DNA from: Thermoleophilia bacterium UBA6103 | GTDB lineage: Bacteria > Actinomycetota > Thermoleophilia > UBA2241 | DNA length: 61,087 nucleotides | Assembly (NCBI GenBank): GCA_002423545.1 | Contig: DIWP01000005.1 | Location: forward strand, 29,795 to 90,881 | Direction of reading: 5' to 3' | Shown: positions 1 through 8,799 of the stretch, in pieces | Position numbering within the stretch: position 1 is the stretch's first letter | Layout of the letters: the number at the start of each line of letters is the position of its first letter | Made by a program: the position numbers and the translations under genes | The notes under the pieces: generated by a model | The model's input: the letters and a program-made list of their open reading frames with translations, nothing else | What the model was told of the DNA's origin: nothing | Databases searched by the model: none

Positions 1-614
1 GTGCCGTTGGTGCTGCCCAGGTCTTCGACGAAACGGGCGTGGTCGCGGCGCACGATGCGGGCATGGGTGGACGACACGAACGGATCGTCGAGCACCACAT
101 CGCTGCCCGGGGAGCGTCCGATGCCGACGGAACGCTCCAGGGAGATCTCCATGCCCTGCTGCAGGACGGGGCTGCTCTCCACCAGCAGTCGCGGCGCGGA
201 CACGTCCGCCTGGGACGCGCGCGCGGCGCCGTCCCACGACTCGTCGGCAGCGGACGGCGACGCGGCGACGCTCTCGATGGGCGCCGCCTCCGACGGGGTC
301 ACGGCAGGCCGGTCCGACCATGCGAAGTCGGCCGTCCCGGCCACGGTCGCCGGCGCCGCCCAGTCGGCGACCGCCGCCGGGACGTCCGGCTCGCCGTGCC
401 ACTCGCCGGCCACGCCGGTGCCGGGCGGACCGGCCGGAGCCGGCCACTGCTGCGGTCCGCGATCCCAATCCTGCGCCGGCGTCTGCCGCGTGGGCTGTGG
501 ACCGCTCATGCCGGCGGTCAGGTCGCCGCGAGCCGAGCGCACGACCCACCAGATGAACAGGAACAGAAGGACGAGAGTGATGACCTGGAGCGCGAGGAGA
601 AGGATGTCTAGCAC
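1..614 (-). CDS. fhaB: FHA-domain protein FhaB-like, 3' end cut by window edge
   Basis: Phosphothreonine-binding adaptor expected to sit at the membrane beside the neighbouring kinase. The GTG start at 612-614 is preceded by GAGAGG with 5-nt spacing and overlaps the fhaA stop by 7 nt. About 204 codons are visible. Residues 1-25 form one hydrophobic helix (LLLALQVITLVLLFLFIWW), followed by a Pro/Ala/Trp-rich linker to about residue 135. An FHA domain follows with the phosphopeptide-binding signatures GRSPGSDVVLDD, SSTHARI and DLGSTNGT. The reading frame is still open at base 1. TM segment, linker and C-terminal FHA is the FhaB architecture of the actinobacterial kinase/cell-division operon; identification is strong, partner specificity is inferred. 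Confidence 0.85.
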   Translation of the reverse strand, partial: MLDILLLALQVITLVLLFLFIWWVVRSARGDLTAGMSGPQPTRQTPAQDWDRGPQQWPAPAGPPGTGVAGEWHGEPDVPAAVADWAAPATVAGTADFAWSDRPAVTPSEAAPIESVAASPSAADESWDGAARASQADVSAPRLLVESSPVLQQGMEISLERSVGIGRSPGSDVVLDDPFVSSTHARIVRRDHARFVEDLGSTNG

Positions 615-1354
615 GGATGCCTCTCGAAGCGCAGACGCGTGGCCCCGAGCTCGATGACATCGCCCTCCTGCAGGATCGCCGTGCGCACCTGCCGGCCGTT
701 GAGATAGACGCCGTTGGTGGAGTCCAGGTCCACAAGCGTGTACACGTCGCCCTGTCGCCTGACCTCCGCGTGCTGGCGCGAGGTGTTGGGATCGGAGAGC
801 ACGACTTCACAGCGCCGGCTGCGGCCGATGGTGGTGACCTCGCCGGCGAGCTCGTGCACGTCCTGCCCCATGATGAGGGCGCCGACCGTGGGCCCCGGCT
901 GGGGGACCGGCGGCGTCTGGGCCGACGGCATGACGACCGTCTGCGAGAAGCCTGCCGGCTGCGCCGGCGGCTGGACCGCCGGCTGTGAGCCGGCCTCGGT
1001 ACGGGTGGCGATGCCGAACTCGCCGAGATGCAGGGCATCGTCGGCGTAGAGCTCGATGAACGGCGGACTGACGAGCGTCCAGCCCTCACGCTGCGCATGC
1101 GCCGCCAGGTACGCCGAGAGCTCCCTCGTCAGCTCCGATTCGAAGGTCCTGAAGTGTTCGTGGTCGGCCGGCGACAGGTAGACCTCGTAGACGTTGGGCA
1201 CGTACACGCGGGAGACGCTGACCGTCTTGTTGTCGCCCATCTCCTTGGCCAGCTTGTGGGCCAGCTCGACCGGCTGGACGCTGGCTTTGAACGTGCGGCC
1301 AAAGGTCCCCTCGACGGCCTTCTCAAGCTTCTTCTCGATCTTCCTGAACACCAT
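608..1354 (-). CDS. fhaA: FhaA-type protein: DUF3662 domain plus C-terminal FHA domain
   Basis: Cytoplasmic scaffold of 248 aa. Residues 1-115 match the FhaA N-terminal domain (FRKIEKKLEKAVEGTFGRTF start, then VELAHKLAKEM), residues 115-155 are a Pro/Gln linker, and 155-248 are an FHA domain with GRSRRCEVVLSD, SRQHAEV and DLDSTNGVYLNG. In related actinobacteria FhaA binds phosphothreonines made by PknA/PknB-type kinases and links them to peptidoglycan synthesis. I chose ATG 1352-1354 because GGGAG lies just upstream; an ATG at 1402 has no ribosome site. The gene overlaps the kinase end by 32 nt and the fhaB start by 7 nt, so the three are probably co-translated. Confidence 0.9.
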   Translation of the reverse strand: MVFRKIEKKLEKAVEGTFGRTFKASVQPVELAHKLAKEMGDNKTVSVSRVYVPNVYEVYLSPADHEHFRTFESELTRELSAYLAAHAQREGWTLVSPPFIELYADDALHLGEFGIATRTEAGSQPAVQPPAQPAGFSQTVVMPSAQTPPVPQPGPTVGALIMGQDVHELAGEVTTIGRSRRCEVVLSDPNTSRQHAEVRRQGDVYTLVDLDSTNGVYLNGRQVRTAILQEGDVIELGATRLRFERHPC

Positions 1355-3059
1355 CGTCGTCTCCCGCCCCGCCGGTCTCGTGACCGCCTGCGCCGCCGAC
1401 ATCCAGGCCCCCCAGGCCGGGCAGCGCGACGCCCAATGTTACCACCGCCACGACCGCCAGATTGAGCAGCAGTCCGTGCGTGCTCACGGCGGCGCCGAGG
1501 AGCGCCGCCGGCAGCAGTGCACAGGCGGCGAACAACCCGCCGAAGGTGAGTGACCAGGCCCAGAGGCGACGCTCGAGCCGGGGGCCGCCGCCCACGTACG
1601 GCAGAGCTGCGGCCAGCGCCGCCCAGACGACCGCCTGCAGCAGAGCCGCCGGCGAGAGCAGCACGCTGACGACGGCGGCGGCCGTGGAGAAGAAGCCGTC
1701 GGCGCCGGCGATGCTCGCGGCGGCATCCCCGGACACGTGGAAGAAGGTGAACGGCGAGCCGTCGGCGCCGGCGAGGGTCAGGTAGAACGACGTGCCGAGG
1801 GCGGCCCAGGCGGCCGTGAGCGGCCCGCGGACCCGACCCAGGAGGGCCGCCGCTGCCGGCGCCACGAAGGTGGCGGAGAGCGGCATCAGGAGCAGCGCCA
1901 GCGCCGGCCAGAGCACGCTCACCGGACGCGAGCGTGCCAGGAGCAGCGTAGGAACGGCGGCCACCAGATACAGAGCGCCGACGCTCAGTGACACGTTGAA
2001 GAGCGGGAAGGCGAGCGCGCCGAGCAGAAAGGCGAGACCGCCGGACGGCACGACCGCCCAGACCGCCGTCGCCACGGCCATCAGCGGCAACCGCCACGAC
2101 GGCGGATAGGCCGGCAGGTCGCCGCTGAGGAACCACAGGCTCGCACCGGCCAGACCGGCGCCGACCACCCGCTCGGCGAGCGCCCGTACCCGGGAGAGGT
2201 CGGCCGCCGACACCACCCGGCGACGGCGCAGCTCGCCGGTGGCGAGGACCGAGCGCAGCCTGTCGGCCAGGTCGGCGGCGCTGGGTCGCCGGGCCGGGAC
2301 CGGGGAAAGCGCCGCCGCCACGGCCTGCAACAGCTGCGGCGGCAGGTCCGGCCGCCGCAGCTCCAGCGGGACGGTGTTCCCGGCGGCCGTGTTTCCGAGC
2401 CTCTCGCCCGGCGTACGGCCCGGTGTCGGGTGCTCACCGCTGAGCAGCTCGTACAGCACCACGGCCGCGGAGTAGACGTCGCTGGCCGGCCCCACGCGGC
2501 GGCCGCCGGCCTGTTCGGGCGACATGTAGGCGATGGTGCCGAGCATGTCGCCCTCCGCCGTCAATGTGTCGGTACCGGTGAGCCGGGCGATGCCGAAGTC
2601 CATCACCTTGACCCGTCCCCGGTGCGTGAGCATCACGTTCTGCGGCTTGATGTCGCGATGCACCACGCCTTGAGCGTGCGCGTGCGCGACCGCCTCGAGG
2701 ATCTGGGCGCCGACCTCGACGACATCGTCGTCCGGGAGTACACCGACCACCGTGTCCAGCGTGTCGCCCTCGACGAGCTCGTAGACGATGAAGCTGTGTT
2801 CGCCGTCGGCGAACACGTCGTAGAGGCGGACGATGCCGTGGTGGGTGAGCGCGGCGACGGTCTCGACCTCACGAGCTACACGTGCCGAAAGGCCGCGGCG
2901 CTCGTCGGTCACCTTGAGAGCGACGCGCCGCCCGAGCTCGTGGTCGATCGCCTCGTAGACGGTGGCGGATCCGCCGCTGCCGAGGGGGCGGACGATCTGA
3001 TAGCGGCGCCGCCAGTCGGCGACGACCGGTGTGGTGCGTTGTGCTGCCGCGCTGCTCAT
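1323..3059 (-). CDS. Membrane Ser/Thr protein kinase (PknB-like kinase domain)
   Basis: 578 aa. Residues 20-280 are a Hanks-type kinase domain with Gly-rich loop LGSGGSATVYE, lysine in VALKV, catalytic loop HRDIKPQNVM, DFG in MDFGIARL, and SPEQ in place of APE. The second half (about 300-560) is a run of hydrophobic segments forming a polytopic membrane domain; no PASTA repeats are present, unlike PknB. ATG 3057-3059 has AAGGGAG two bases upstream. It is first in a three-gene minus-strand unit with fhaA and fhaB, which are its likely phosphorylation-dependent partners. It is divergent from the tRNA-Leu gene across a 130-bp gap. The exact substrate and the role of the membrane domain cannot be told from sequence. 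Confidence 0.9.
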   Translation of the reverse strand: MSSAAAQRTTPVVADWRRRYQIVRPLGSGGSATVYEAIDHELGRRVALKVTDERRGLSARVAREVETVAALTHHGIVRLYDVFADGEHSFIVYELVEGDTLDTVVGVLPDDDVVEVGAQILEAVAHAHAQGVVHRDIKPQNVMLTHRGRVKVMDFGIARLTGTDTLTAEGDMLGTIAYMSPEQAGGRRVGPASDVYSAAVVLYELLSGEHPTPGRTPGERLGNTAAGNTVPLELRRPDLPPQLLQAVAAALSPVPARRPSAADLADRLRSVLATGELRRRRVVSAADLSRVRALAERVVGAGLAGASLWFLSGDLPAYPPSWRLPLMAVATAVWAVVPSGGLAFLLGALAFPLFNVSLSVGALYLVAAVPTLLLARSRPVSVLWPALALLLMPLSATFVAPAAAALLGRVRGPLTAAWAALGTSFYLTLAGADGSPFTFFHVSGDAAASIAGADGFFSTAAAVVSVLLSPAALLQAVVWAALAAALPYVGGGPRLERRLWAWSLTFGGLFAACALLPAALLGAAVSTHGLLLNLAVVAVVTLGVALPGLGGLDVGGAGGHETGGAGDDDGVQEDREEA

Positions 3060-3097
3060 GGCTCCCTTGTGGCCCCGCTGAGCTGTATTCGGTGTGG

Positions 3098-3103
3098 TAC
3101 AAT
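3098..3103 (+). promoter_or_regulatory. Putative -10 box (TACAAT) upstream of tRNA-Leu
   Basis: TACAAT lies in GTGGTACAATCC between the divergent kinase gene and tRNA-Leu. The same GTAC-type -10 recurs upstream of several genes in this window. No convincing -35 is visible. Confidence 0.45.
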
Positions 3104-3189
3104 CCAAACCCTGTCGCGGGCGTCGGTCGTCCGGTCGGCGCCACTCCTGGCCCGATCCCGGTCGAGCGTGCGGTTCCCGCAGGATTCCT

Positions 3190-3276
3190 GGGCGAGTGGT
3201 GGAATTGGCAGACACGCTAGGTTCAGGGTCTAGTGCACTTACGTGCATGCGGGTTCAAGTCCCGCCTCGCCCACCA
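3190..3276 (+). tRNA. tRNA-Leu(CAG)
   Basis: Acceptor GGGCGAG pairs with CTCGCCC, followed by discriminator A and an encoded CCA. The anticodon loop TTCAGGG gives CAG, which reads CUG, the dominant Leu codon in this GC-rich DNA. It has the long variable arm of a class II tRNA and a standard GGTTCAAGTCC T-loop. Confidence 0.95.
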
Positions 3277-3316
3277 CAGATCCTCCCCTGCACCACGACC
3301 GCTGAGGTGCGATGCG

Positions 3317-4462
3317 GTGAGCTTCTTCGAAGACGAGCCCCCCACCGGCGCTGAGACGACCGGGACCCAGAGGACATCCACAAAGAGGATCGGGCGGAGC
3401 AAGGCCGGCAACACGGGCGGGCGCCCTCCCCGTGCCGCCCGCTCGCGGCGCAACGTCCGCATCCAGCGCCTGCTGATCGCCCTGGTGGCGCTGTTCGTCA
3501 TCGTGTTCCTGCTCGCCATCTGGATCCGCAGCTGCTCGCACAACCGCAAGGTGACCTCCTATCAGGAGTACTTCCTGGCCGTCGACAAGGCGATCAGCGC
3601 CTCCAACGCGGTCGGGCAGGATCTCAAGAAGATGATCCAGGAGCCGACCAGCTACACACGCGAGGGTATCTCCAAGCTGCTCGACGACATGCTCAGAGAG
3701 CAGACGGCGGTGAGCGAACAGGCCGCCCGCCTCGAACCGCCGGACAACCTGCGGCAGGAGAACACCGTCTTCGTCCAGGGCATGGCCGTCCGCACGCGCG
3801 GCTACGCCCAGTGGCGGGATGCCGTCTCGGCCGAGCTCAAGGGCAGCGACAGCGGCGTCAGTGCCAAGAGCCTGGCGGGCCTGGGCGGCTTCTTCACCGG
3901 CCCCGAGGCCTACTACCAGGCGCTGTTCTACAAGCAGTCCCAGCGCGTCATGGCCGACGAAGACGTCACCAACGTCACCGTGCCCAAGGCGAACTACTAC
4001 ACCAGCGCCATGCTGTTCACGCCGGTGAAGATGGACAAGATGCTCAAGAGCATCGGCAAGTCAGCGTCGCTCAAGGGCATCCACGGGGTGGCCCTGGCCG
4101 GCGTCGTGGTGCAGCCCGGAGACCAGTCTCTGGCGACCGGCAAGACCAACGAGGTCAAGGCGAGCGCCGAGCTCTCCTTCGTCGTCAGCGTGGAGAACCA
4201 GGGCACCGTCACGGAGAAGGACGTGCCGGTGATCGTCACGCTCATCCCGCCCGAGGGCGAGAACGTCTCCCAGCAGAAGCTCAACGCGGCCATCGCCTCG
4301 ATCAAGGCGGGCGAGACAGCGACCGCCTCGATCGCCGGGTTCAACCTCGACCCGGCGGTGATAGGCCCAGAGCTCAAGCTGCGTGTGGAGGTCGGTCCGG
4401 TGCCCCAGGAGCAGGTGGCCACCAACAACAAGGCCACGTACACGGTCATCTTCAAGCTCTGA
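3317..4462 (+). CDS. Membrane-anchored protein with extracytoplasmic adhesion/CARDB-like domain
   Basis: 381 aa, no family recognised with certainty. A basic cytoplasmic tail of about 45 residues is followed by one TM helix (LLIALVALFVIVFLLAIWI). Next comes a helical region rich in charged residues (about 75-230), then a beta-rich C-terminal domain (about 265-380) with ELSFVVSVENQGTVTEKDV and NNKATYTVIF. This pattern fits CARDB/Ig-like folds placed outside the cell. GTG 3317-3319 is chosen because GAGGTG lies just upstream; the frame upstream of it runs into the tRNA. The stop lies 10 bases before the DUF4446 gene, so the two are probably one operon. Confidence 0.75.
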   Translation: MSFFEDEPPTGAETTGTQRTSTKRIGRSKAGNTGGRPPRAARSRRNVRIQRLLIALVALFVIVFLLAIWIRSCSHNRKVTSYQEYFLAVDKAISASNAVGQDLKKMIQEPTSYTREGISKLLDDMLREQTAVSEQAARLEPPDNLRQENTVFVQGMAVRTRGYAQWRDAVSAELKGSDSGVSAKSLAGLGGFFTGPEAYYQALFYKQSQRVMADEDVTNVTVPKANYYTSAMLFTPVKMDKMLKSIGKSASLKGIHGVALAGVVVQPGDQSLATGKTNEVKASAELSFVVSVENQGTVTEKDVPVIVTLIPPEGENVSQQKLNAAIASIKAGETATASIAGFNLDPAVIGPELKLRVEVGPVPQEQVATNNKATYTVIFKL

Positions 4463-4472
4463 GGCCCCGAGC

Positions 4473-5678
4473 GTGCTGGGCGACATCGCTCCCTACGTGG
4501 CCCTGGCGGCCCTGGCGGCGGCGCTCGTCCTCGGTGGCGCCGCCTTCTGGCTGGCACGCCGTCAGAACGCCCTCGACGCGCAGCAGAAGGCCGTCCTCGG
4601 TCAGCGGCGCGCCAGCGACCTGGTCGAGTACGTCCTCGAGCTCGAGGAGCACGTCGGCAACCTGCGCGAGGCGGTCACCATCCTCACGGAAGAGGTCGAG
4701 CACTACCGTCACGACCTCGATGCCTCGCTGTCCAACATCGCCCTGGTGCGCTTCGACGCCTTCCCCGATACCGGCGGCGAGCAGAGCGCCTCGATCGCCC
4801 TGCTGGACAACTACCGCAGCGGCATCGTCATCAGCATCATCGCCTCGCGGGAGACGGCACGGCTCTACGTCAAGTTCCTGGACCACGGTCTGCCGGACAG
4901 GCGGCTGGCGCCCGAGGAGACGTCGGCCGTGGAGCGCGCCGTCCCCAGGCCGCTGCCGCGCGGCGAGCTGAGCCGCTCCCCGGTCTCGACGTTCTCCCGC
5001 GACGTCCGACGCACCATCGAGGAGGTCAGGCGCACGGCCGCAGACGCAGCAGCGCCGGCCACCGGTCCGCTGGAACGAGACGACACAGAAGGCGAAGCGT
5101 CCGGCGCGGCGCCGGACGGCGAGACGGCGGTCCCGGCATACAGCCGCGCGGCGTTCAGCGACTGGTGGTCCGCGGGACCGGAGACCGACGCGCAGCCGCC
5201 CGCCCCTGCACCAGGCGATCCCGTCGACGACGAGCCGGACGAAGCGCGCGACTCAGCGCCGCTCGTCGCGGACGAACGGTCGGGCACACCGGATCTCAGG
5301 CAGTCGGGCGCCGCGGATGAGCCGGCGCCGGACGCCGCCGACCTCCGGCAGCCGGGCGGGGCGCGCGACTCGACGCCGGCCACCGCAGGCTCCCGGCAGC
5401 CGGCCGCGGCGGACGAGCCGGCGTCGGCGACCGCACCCGCCGACGAGGCATCCGACGCGGCGCCGGTGACGGCGACCGAGACCGAGCCGGCGAGCGGCGG
5501 CCGGTCCGCGGCGATGCCCGACGACGATCGCAGTGCCGCCGCCGACGCCGACACACCGGCACCGGGGCCGGATGACCGGTCCCCCGGCGACGCCGCCGCC
5601 GACGACCGTCCCGGCGCAGAGACCAGGGCGCCGCGGCGCCACGACGACTGGCTGGGAGGTGAGGAGCTTGACTTCTGA
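4473..5678 (+). CDS. DUF4446 family membrane protein with long disordered tail
   Basis: 401 aa. An N-terminal TM helix (residues 5-25) is followed by a short coiled coil (about 30-80). The DUF4446 core follows, with ALVRFDAFPDTGGEQSAS, LLDNYRSGIVISIIASRE and YVKFLDHG (about 85-155). From about residue 200 to the end it is an Ala/Pro/Asp/Glu-rich low-complexity stretch that is almost certainly disordered and unusually long for the family. The GTG start follows the previous stop by 10 nt; the stop overlaps the pheA start region. Function is unknown in the family. Confidence 0.85.
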   Translation: MLGDIAPYVALAALAAALVLGGAAFWLARRQNALDAQQKAVLGQRRASDLVEYVLELEEHVGNLREAVTILTEEVEHYRHDLDASLSNIALVRFDAFPDTGGEQSASIALLDNYRSGIVISIIASRETARLYVKFLDHGLPDRRLAPEETSAVERAVPRPLPRGELSRSPVSTFSRDVRRTIEEVRRTAADAAAPATGPLERDDTEGEASGAAPDGETAVPAYSRAAFSDWWSAGPETDAQPPAPAPGDPVDDEPDEARDSAPLVADERSGTPDLRQSGAADEPAPDAADLRQPGGARDSTPATAGSRQPAAADEPASATAPADEASDAAPVTATETEPASGGRSAAMPDDDRSAAADADTPAPGPDDRSPGDAAADDRPGAETRAPRRHDDWLGGEELDF

Positions 5679-6525
5679 CGCGTCGACGAGCCCATCCGGC
5701 AGGCTCGCGTTTCTGGGCCCGGAAGGCACCTTCACCGAAGAGGCGTTGCTCGCCAACATGCCGTCCGGCGAGCGCTTCCCGTTCCCCTACCCGTCGATCC
5801 GCGACGTGGTCCGCGCCGTGGAGACCGGCGAGGCCGAGCTCGGCCTGGTGCCGATCGAGAACTCCATCGAGGGCTCCGTCTCACTCACGCTCGACCTGCT
5901 GGCCTTCGGTGAAGAAGAGCTGCACATCGTGCGTGAGATCACGCACCCCATCCATCAGCAGCTCATCGTCCGCGAGCCGGTCGAGCTGGACCGCATCAGC
6001 AAGATCGTGAGCATCCCGCACGCGTACAACCAGTGCCGCGAGTTCGTGCGCACCAACCTGCCCCGCGCCGAGCACGAAGCGAGCGATTCGACCGCCGAGG
6101 CCGTACGCCGCATCGCCCGCATCGAACGGCCGTGGGCGGCCATCGGCAGCCGTCTGGCCGCCGACATGTACGAGTGCACCGTCCTGCGCGACGACATCGA
6201 GGACTTCGCCGACAACCGCACACGGTTCGTGTTCCTCGCCCGCCAGCCCGCCGCTCCGGATCCGGCCACCGCCTGCAAGACGAGCATCGTCTGCGGCATC
6301 GCCCAGGACGAGCCCGGCAGCCTGCTGCTGATCCTCTCCGAGTTCGCCTACCGGCACATCAACCTCAGCAAGGTCGAGTCGCGTCCCTCCAAGCTGGCGC
6401 TCGGTCACTACGTCTTCTTCATCGACTTCGAAGGACGCAGCGACGATCCGTCGGTGGCGCAGGCGCTCAAGTGCCTCGCCTGCAAGCTGCCCTGGCTACG
6501 CGTGCTGGGCTCGTATCCCTTCTGA
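5668..6525 (+). CDS. pheA: Prephenate dehydratase
   Basis: Converts prephenate to phenylpyruvate in phenylalanine synthesis; cytoplasmic, 285 aa. The PDT domain occupies about residues 12-190 (FLGPEGTFTEEAL, then PIENSIEGSV and NRTRFVFLAR, which holds the catalytic TRF). The ACT regulatory domain (about 205-285) has the ESRPSK phenylalanine-binding motif. The TTG start at 5668-5670 follows GGGAGG by 8 nt; an in-frame GTG at 5659 is possible but has no room for a ribosome site. It overlaps the DUF4446 gene end by 11 nt. This is a stand-alone dehydratase without a chorismate mutase domain. Confidence 0.95.
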   Translation: MTSDASTSPSGRLAFLGPEGTFTEEALLANMPSGERFPFPYPSIRDVVRAVETGEAELGLVPIENSIEGSVSLTLDLLAFGEEELHIVREITHPIHQQLIVREPVELDRISKIVSIPHAYNQCREFVRTNLPRAEHEASDSTAEAVRRIARIERPWAAIGSRLAADMYECTVLRDDIEDFADNRTRFVFLARQPAAPDPATACKTSIVCGIAQDEPGSLLLILSEFAYRHINLSKVESRPSKLALGHYVFFIDFEGRSDDPSVAQALKCLACKLPWLRVLGSYPF

Positions 6526-6620
6526 CACTCCGGCGCCGAGCATTGATATCCTGACGGGGTCGGCGGGCGGCGCTGGCGCCGACCCGGTGTCCCGATCGCA
6601 GAGCACGCGAGGTGAGCCGC

Positions 6621-7091
6621 ATGGACGACTTGCACGTGCACATCCGCGCCATGGAAGAGGGCGATCGCAGCCTGGTCTTCGCCCTCGCCGAGGAGGTGCT
6701 GAGACCGCTGGCCGAGGCGACCGGGCATCCGGAGCTGTTCCACGAGGAGGAGTTCCTGGCCCTGATGGAGCGCGCCGACGTCTGGGTCGCAGAGTCGCCC
6801 CGAGAGCCGGCGGAGCTGACCGGCTACGTCGCCACGGAGGTCGAGGCCGACGCCGACTGCCTCACGGTGCGCTGCGTCTGCATCAACCCGGCCTTCGAGG
6901 GGCAGCACGTCGGCCATCGCCTGCTCGACTGGGCCGAGGGCCTCGCCTACAGCCGCGGCATCGGTCGCCTCGCCGCCCCGCTGCCGGAGACCGACCGTCA
7001 CTCCGTCGGTCTCTACCGCGCCCACAGCTTCGTCATGCGGCGAGAGGAAGAACGGCCACACATGATCGTCATGGAGAAGCGCCTGCGATGA
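6621..7091 (+). CDS. GNAT-family N-acetyltransferase
   Basis: 156 aa with the GNAT fold: an N-terminal strand and helices, a core strand VRCVCINPAFEGQHVG, an acetyl-CoA loop of the form QxVGxRLL (residues about 95-110), and a C-terminal Y-R-x-H-x-F segment (YRAHSFVMRREEE) typical of family motif B. ATG 6621 is preceded by GAGG at 8 nt; a GTG 9 nt earlier is in frame but worse placed. Substrate unknown. It precedes the arginase-family gene by 43 nt and may be co-transcribed with it. Confidence 0.85.
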   Translation: MDDLHVHIRAMEEGDRSLVFALAEEVLRPLAEATGHPELFHEEEFLALMERADVWVAESPREPAELTGYVATEVEADADCLTVRCVCINPAFEGQHVGHRLLDWAEGLAYSRGIGRLAAPLPETDRHSVGLYRAHSFVMRREEERPHMIVMEKRLR

Positions 7092-7134
7092 GCGGCGGTC
7101 CCACAGCGCCGCTGAGAGGTGGCCGGAGGCACAC

Positions 7135-8103
7135 GTGGACCTCTCGCTGATCGCCGTGCCCTGCCACCTCGGCCGGCCCCGGGTGGGCCCCGGGCTGGGA
7201 CCGGAGCGCTACCTGGGCGCCGGTCTGGAACAGCGACTGCGGGCCGCCGGTCACCAGGTGCAGACGCTCGTCGTCGAGCCGCCACGGCCGCCCGACGACG
7301 AGCTGGCGGCGGTCCTCGATCTCGACGCCGAGCTGGCCGGGCACGTCAGCCGGGCCGCCGCCGCCGGGCACCTGCCGGTGGTGCTCGGCGGCGACTGCAA
7401 CATCGCGCTCGGGGTCACGGCCGGTCTCGGAGCCGCGGCAGCGGCCCTCGTCTGGTTCGACGCTCATGGCGACCTCAACACGCCGCAGACGTCGCCCAGC
7501 GGCTTCCTCGACGGTATGCCGCTCGCCATGGCGCTGGGCCTCTGCCATCGCGACGTCGTCGTCGCCGCCCTGGGCCGCCGGCGCGTTCCGCCGGAGCTGG
7601 TGCTGCACGTGGGCGGCCGTGACCTCGACCCGGGCGAGCTGCGCAACGCGGCCGACGCCGGGGTCGCTCTGCTGGAGGGTCCGGAGCTGATCGCCGGCGA
7701 TGATCCGGCCGCGACCCTGAGCCCCGCGATCGAGCGCCTGGGCGCCGCTCTCGCGCGGCGTGCGGCAGCCGGCGCGCCCGGCGGCCCGCCGCCGGATCGC
7801 GGCGGCGCCTATCTCCACATCGACATCGATGTGCTCGACCCGGACTGGGCGCCGGCGGTCGACTACCCGGCGCCGGCGGGCCTTGACCCCGGGCAGCTCC
7901 GGGGATGCGTCGCCGCGGTACATCGGCGCCTCCCCATCCGCGCCCTCAGCTTCTCGGCCTTCGACCCGGCGCGACCGGATCCCGACGACCGCACGCTGCG
8001 CAGCGGCCTCGACGTCATCACCGCCGCGGTCGACGTGGCCGCGCGGCGCGCCGACGACGCCGCCGGTGCCGATGCCGTCGGCGACACAGAGACGCTCTCA
8101 TGA
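7135..8103 (+). CDS. Arginase/agmatinase-family protein with altered first metal motif
   Basis: 322 aa, ureohydrolase fold. Family metal motifs are present: GGDCN at about residue 83, WFDAHGDLN at about 109 and HIDIDVLDPDWAPA at about 224. Known arginases and agmatinases have GGDHS at the first site, where the His binds one Mn ion; here it is Cys. The late conserved Glu-containing motif is also changed (LSFSAFDPARPD). The protein may therefore hydrolyse a different substrate, use another metal state, or be inactive. GTG start with upstream GAGAGGTGG. The stop overlaps the next gene as ATGA, so the two are translationally coupled. Confidence 0.85.
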   Translation: MDLSLIAVPCHLGRPRVGPGLGPERYLGAGLEQRLRAAGHQVQTLVVEPPRPPDDELAAVLDLDAELAGHVSRAAAAGHLPVVLGGDCNIALGVTAGLGAAAAALVWFDAHGDLNTPQTSPSGFLDGMPLAMALGLCHRDVVVAALGRRRVPPELVLHVGGRDLDPGELRNAADAGVALLEGPELIAGDDPAATLSPAIERLGAALARRAAAGAPGGPPPDRGGAYLHIDIDVLDPDWAPAVDYPAPAGLDPGQLRGCVAAVHRRLPIRALSFSAFDPARPDPDDRTLRSGLDVITAAVDVAARRADDAAGADAVGDTETLS

Positions 8104-8720
8104 CAGCGGTCCAGGTCGCCTGCTCGGCCGAGTCCGGTGACCGCCGCGGGCTCGGGATCCTCACCCTGGAAGACGACCGCCTGCTCTTCGACGGCGCCTT
8201 CCGGATCGTCATCCCGCTGCTGGAGATCGATCTGCTGCGGGTGCACCGAGGCTCTCTGCGCGTCACGTGGGGCGGCGGCGAGGCGCTGTTCGACCTGGGA
8301 CCGCGCCGCGCCCAGCAGTGGGCCGGGTTGATCCGCGAGCCGCGCTCGCTGCTCGACAGCCTCGGCGTCAGGCCGGGGGCCAGAGCCATCGTCGCCGGCA
8401 TCTCCGACCTGGGCTTCCGGCGGCGCCTCAAGAGCCGCGCCTCGGCGGTCGTCGACCGCGCCGCCGCGGCCGGCGAGCCGGTGGATGTGGTGTTCCTCGG
8501 CGTCGGGCGCCCGGAGGACCTGGCGGCCATCGCCTCCTATGAGCCGCTGCTCGCCCGGGACGGCGCCCTGTGGGTCGTGCGACCCAAGGAGGGATCGGGC
8601 GTGAGCGTCGACGACGTTATCGGCGCCGGACGGAACGCCGGCCTCACCGACGTCAAGGTGGCGGCGTTCTCGCTCACGCACACGGCCCACAAGTTCGTGG
8701 TGCCGCTCGCCCGCCGCTGA
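8100..8720 (+). CDS. DUF3052-type protein with N-terminal PH-like segment
   Basis: 206 aa. Residues 1-75 form a short beta-rich segment (LGILTLEDDRLLFDG, then LLEIDLLRVHRGSLRV) resembling a PH/GRAM-like module. Residues 85-206 resemble DUF3052 proteins of actinobacteria, with LGVRPGARAIVAGI, VDVVFLG and LWVVRPKEGSGVSVDDVI ending in AHKFVVPL. No catalytic motif is evident. The ATG overlaps the preceding arginase-family stop by 4 nt, so a shared task is likely, but none can be named. Confidence 0.7.
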   Translation: MTAVQVACSAESGDRRGLGILTLEDDRLLFDGAFRIVIPLLEIDLLRVHRGSLRVTWGGGEALFDLGPRRAQQWAGLIREPRSLLDSLGVRPGARAIVAGISDLGFRRRLKSRASAVVDRAAAAGEPVDVVFLGVGRPEDLAAIASYEPLLARDGALWVVRPKEGSGVSVDDVIGAGRNAGLTDVKVAAFSLTHTAHKFVVPLARR

Positions 8721-8799
8721 GCCGCAGCCCCGCAGCAGTGCGCGGTGGCCGCGGCATCCCGGCGGGGTCCTGCGCGGCGAGCGGATCGAGCCGGCCGGC

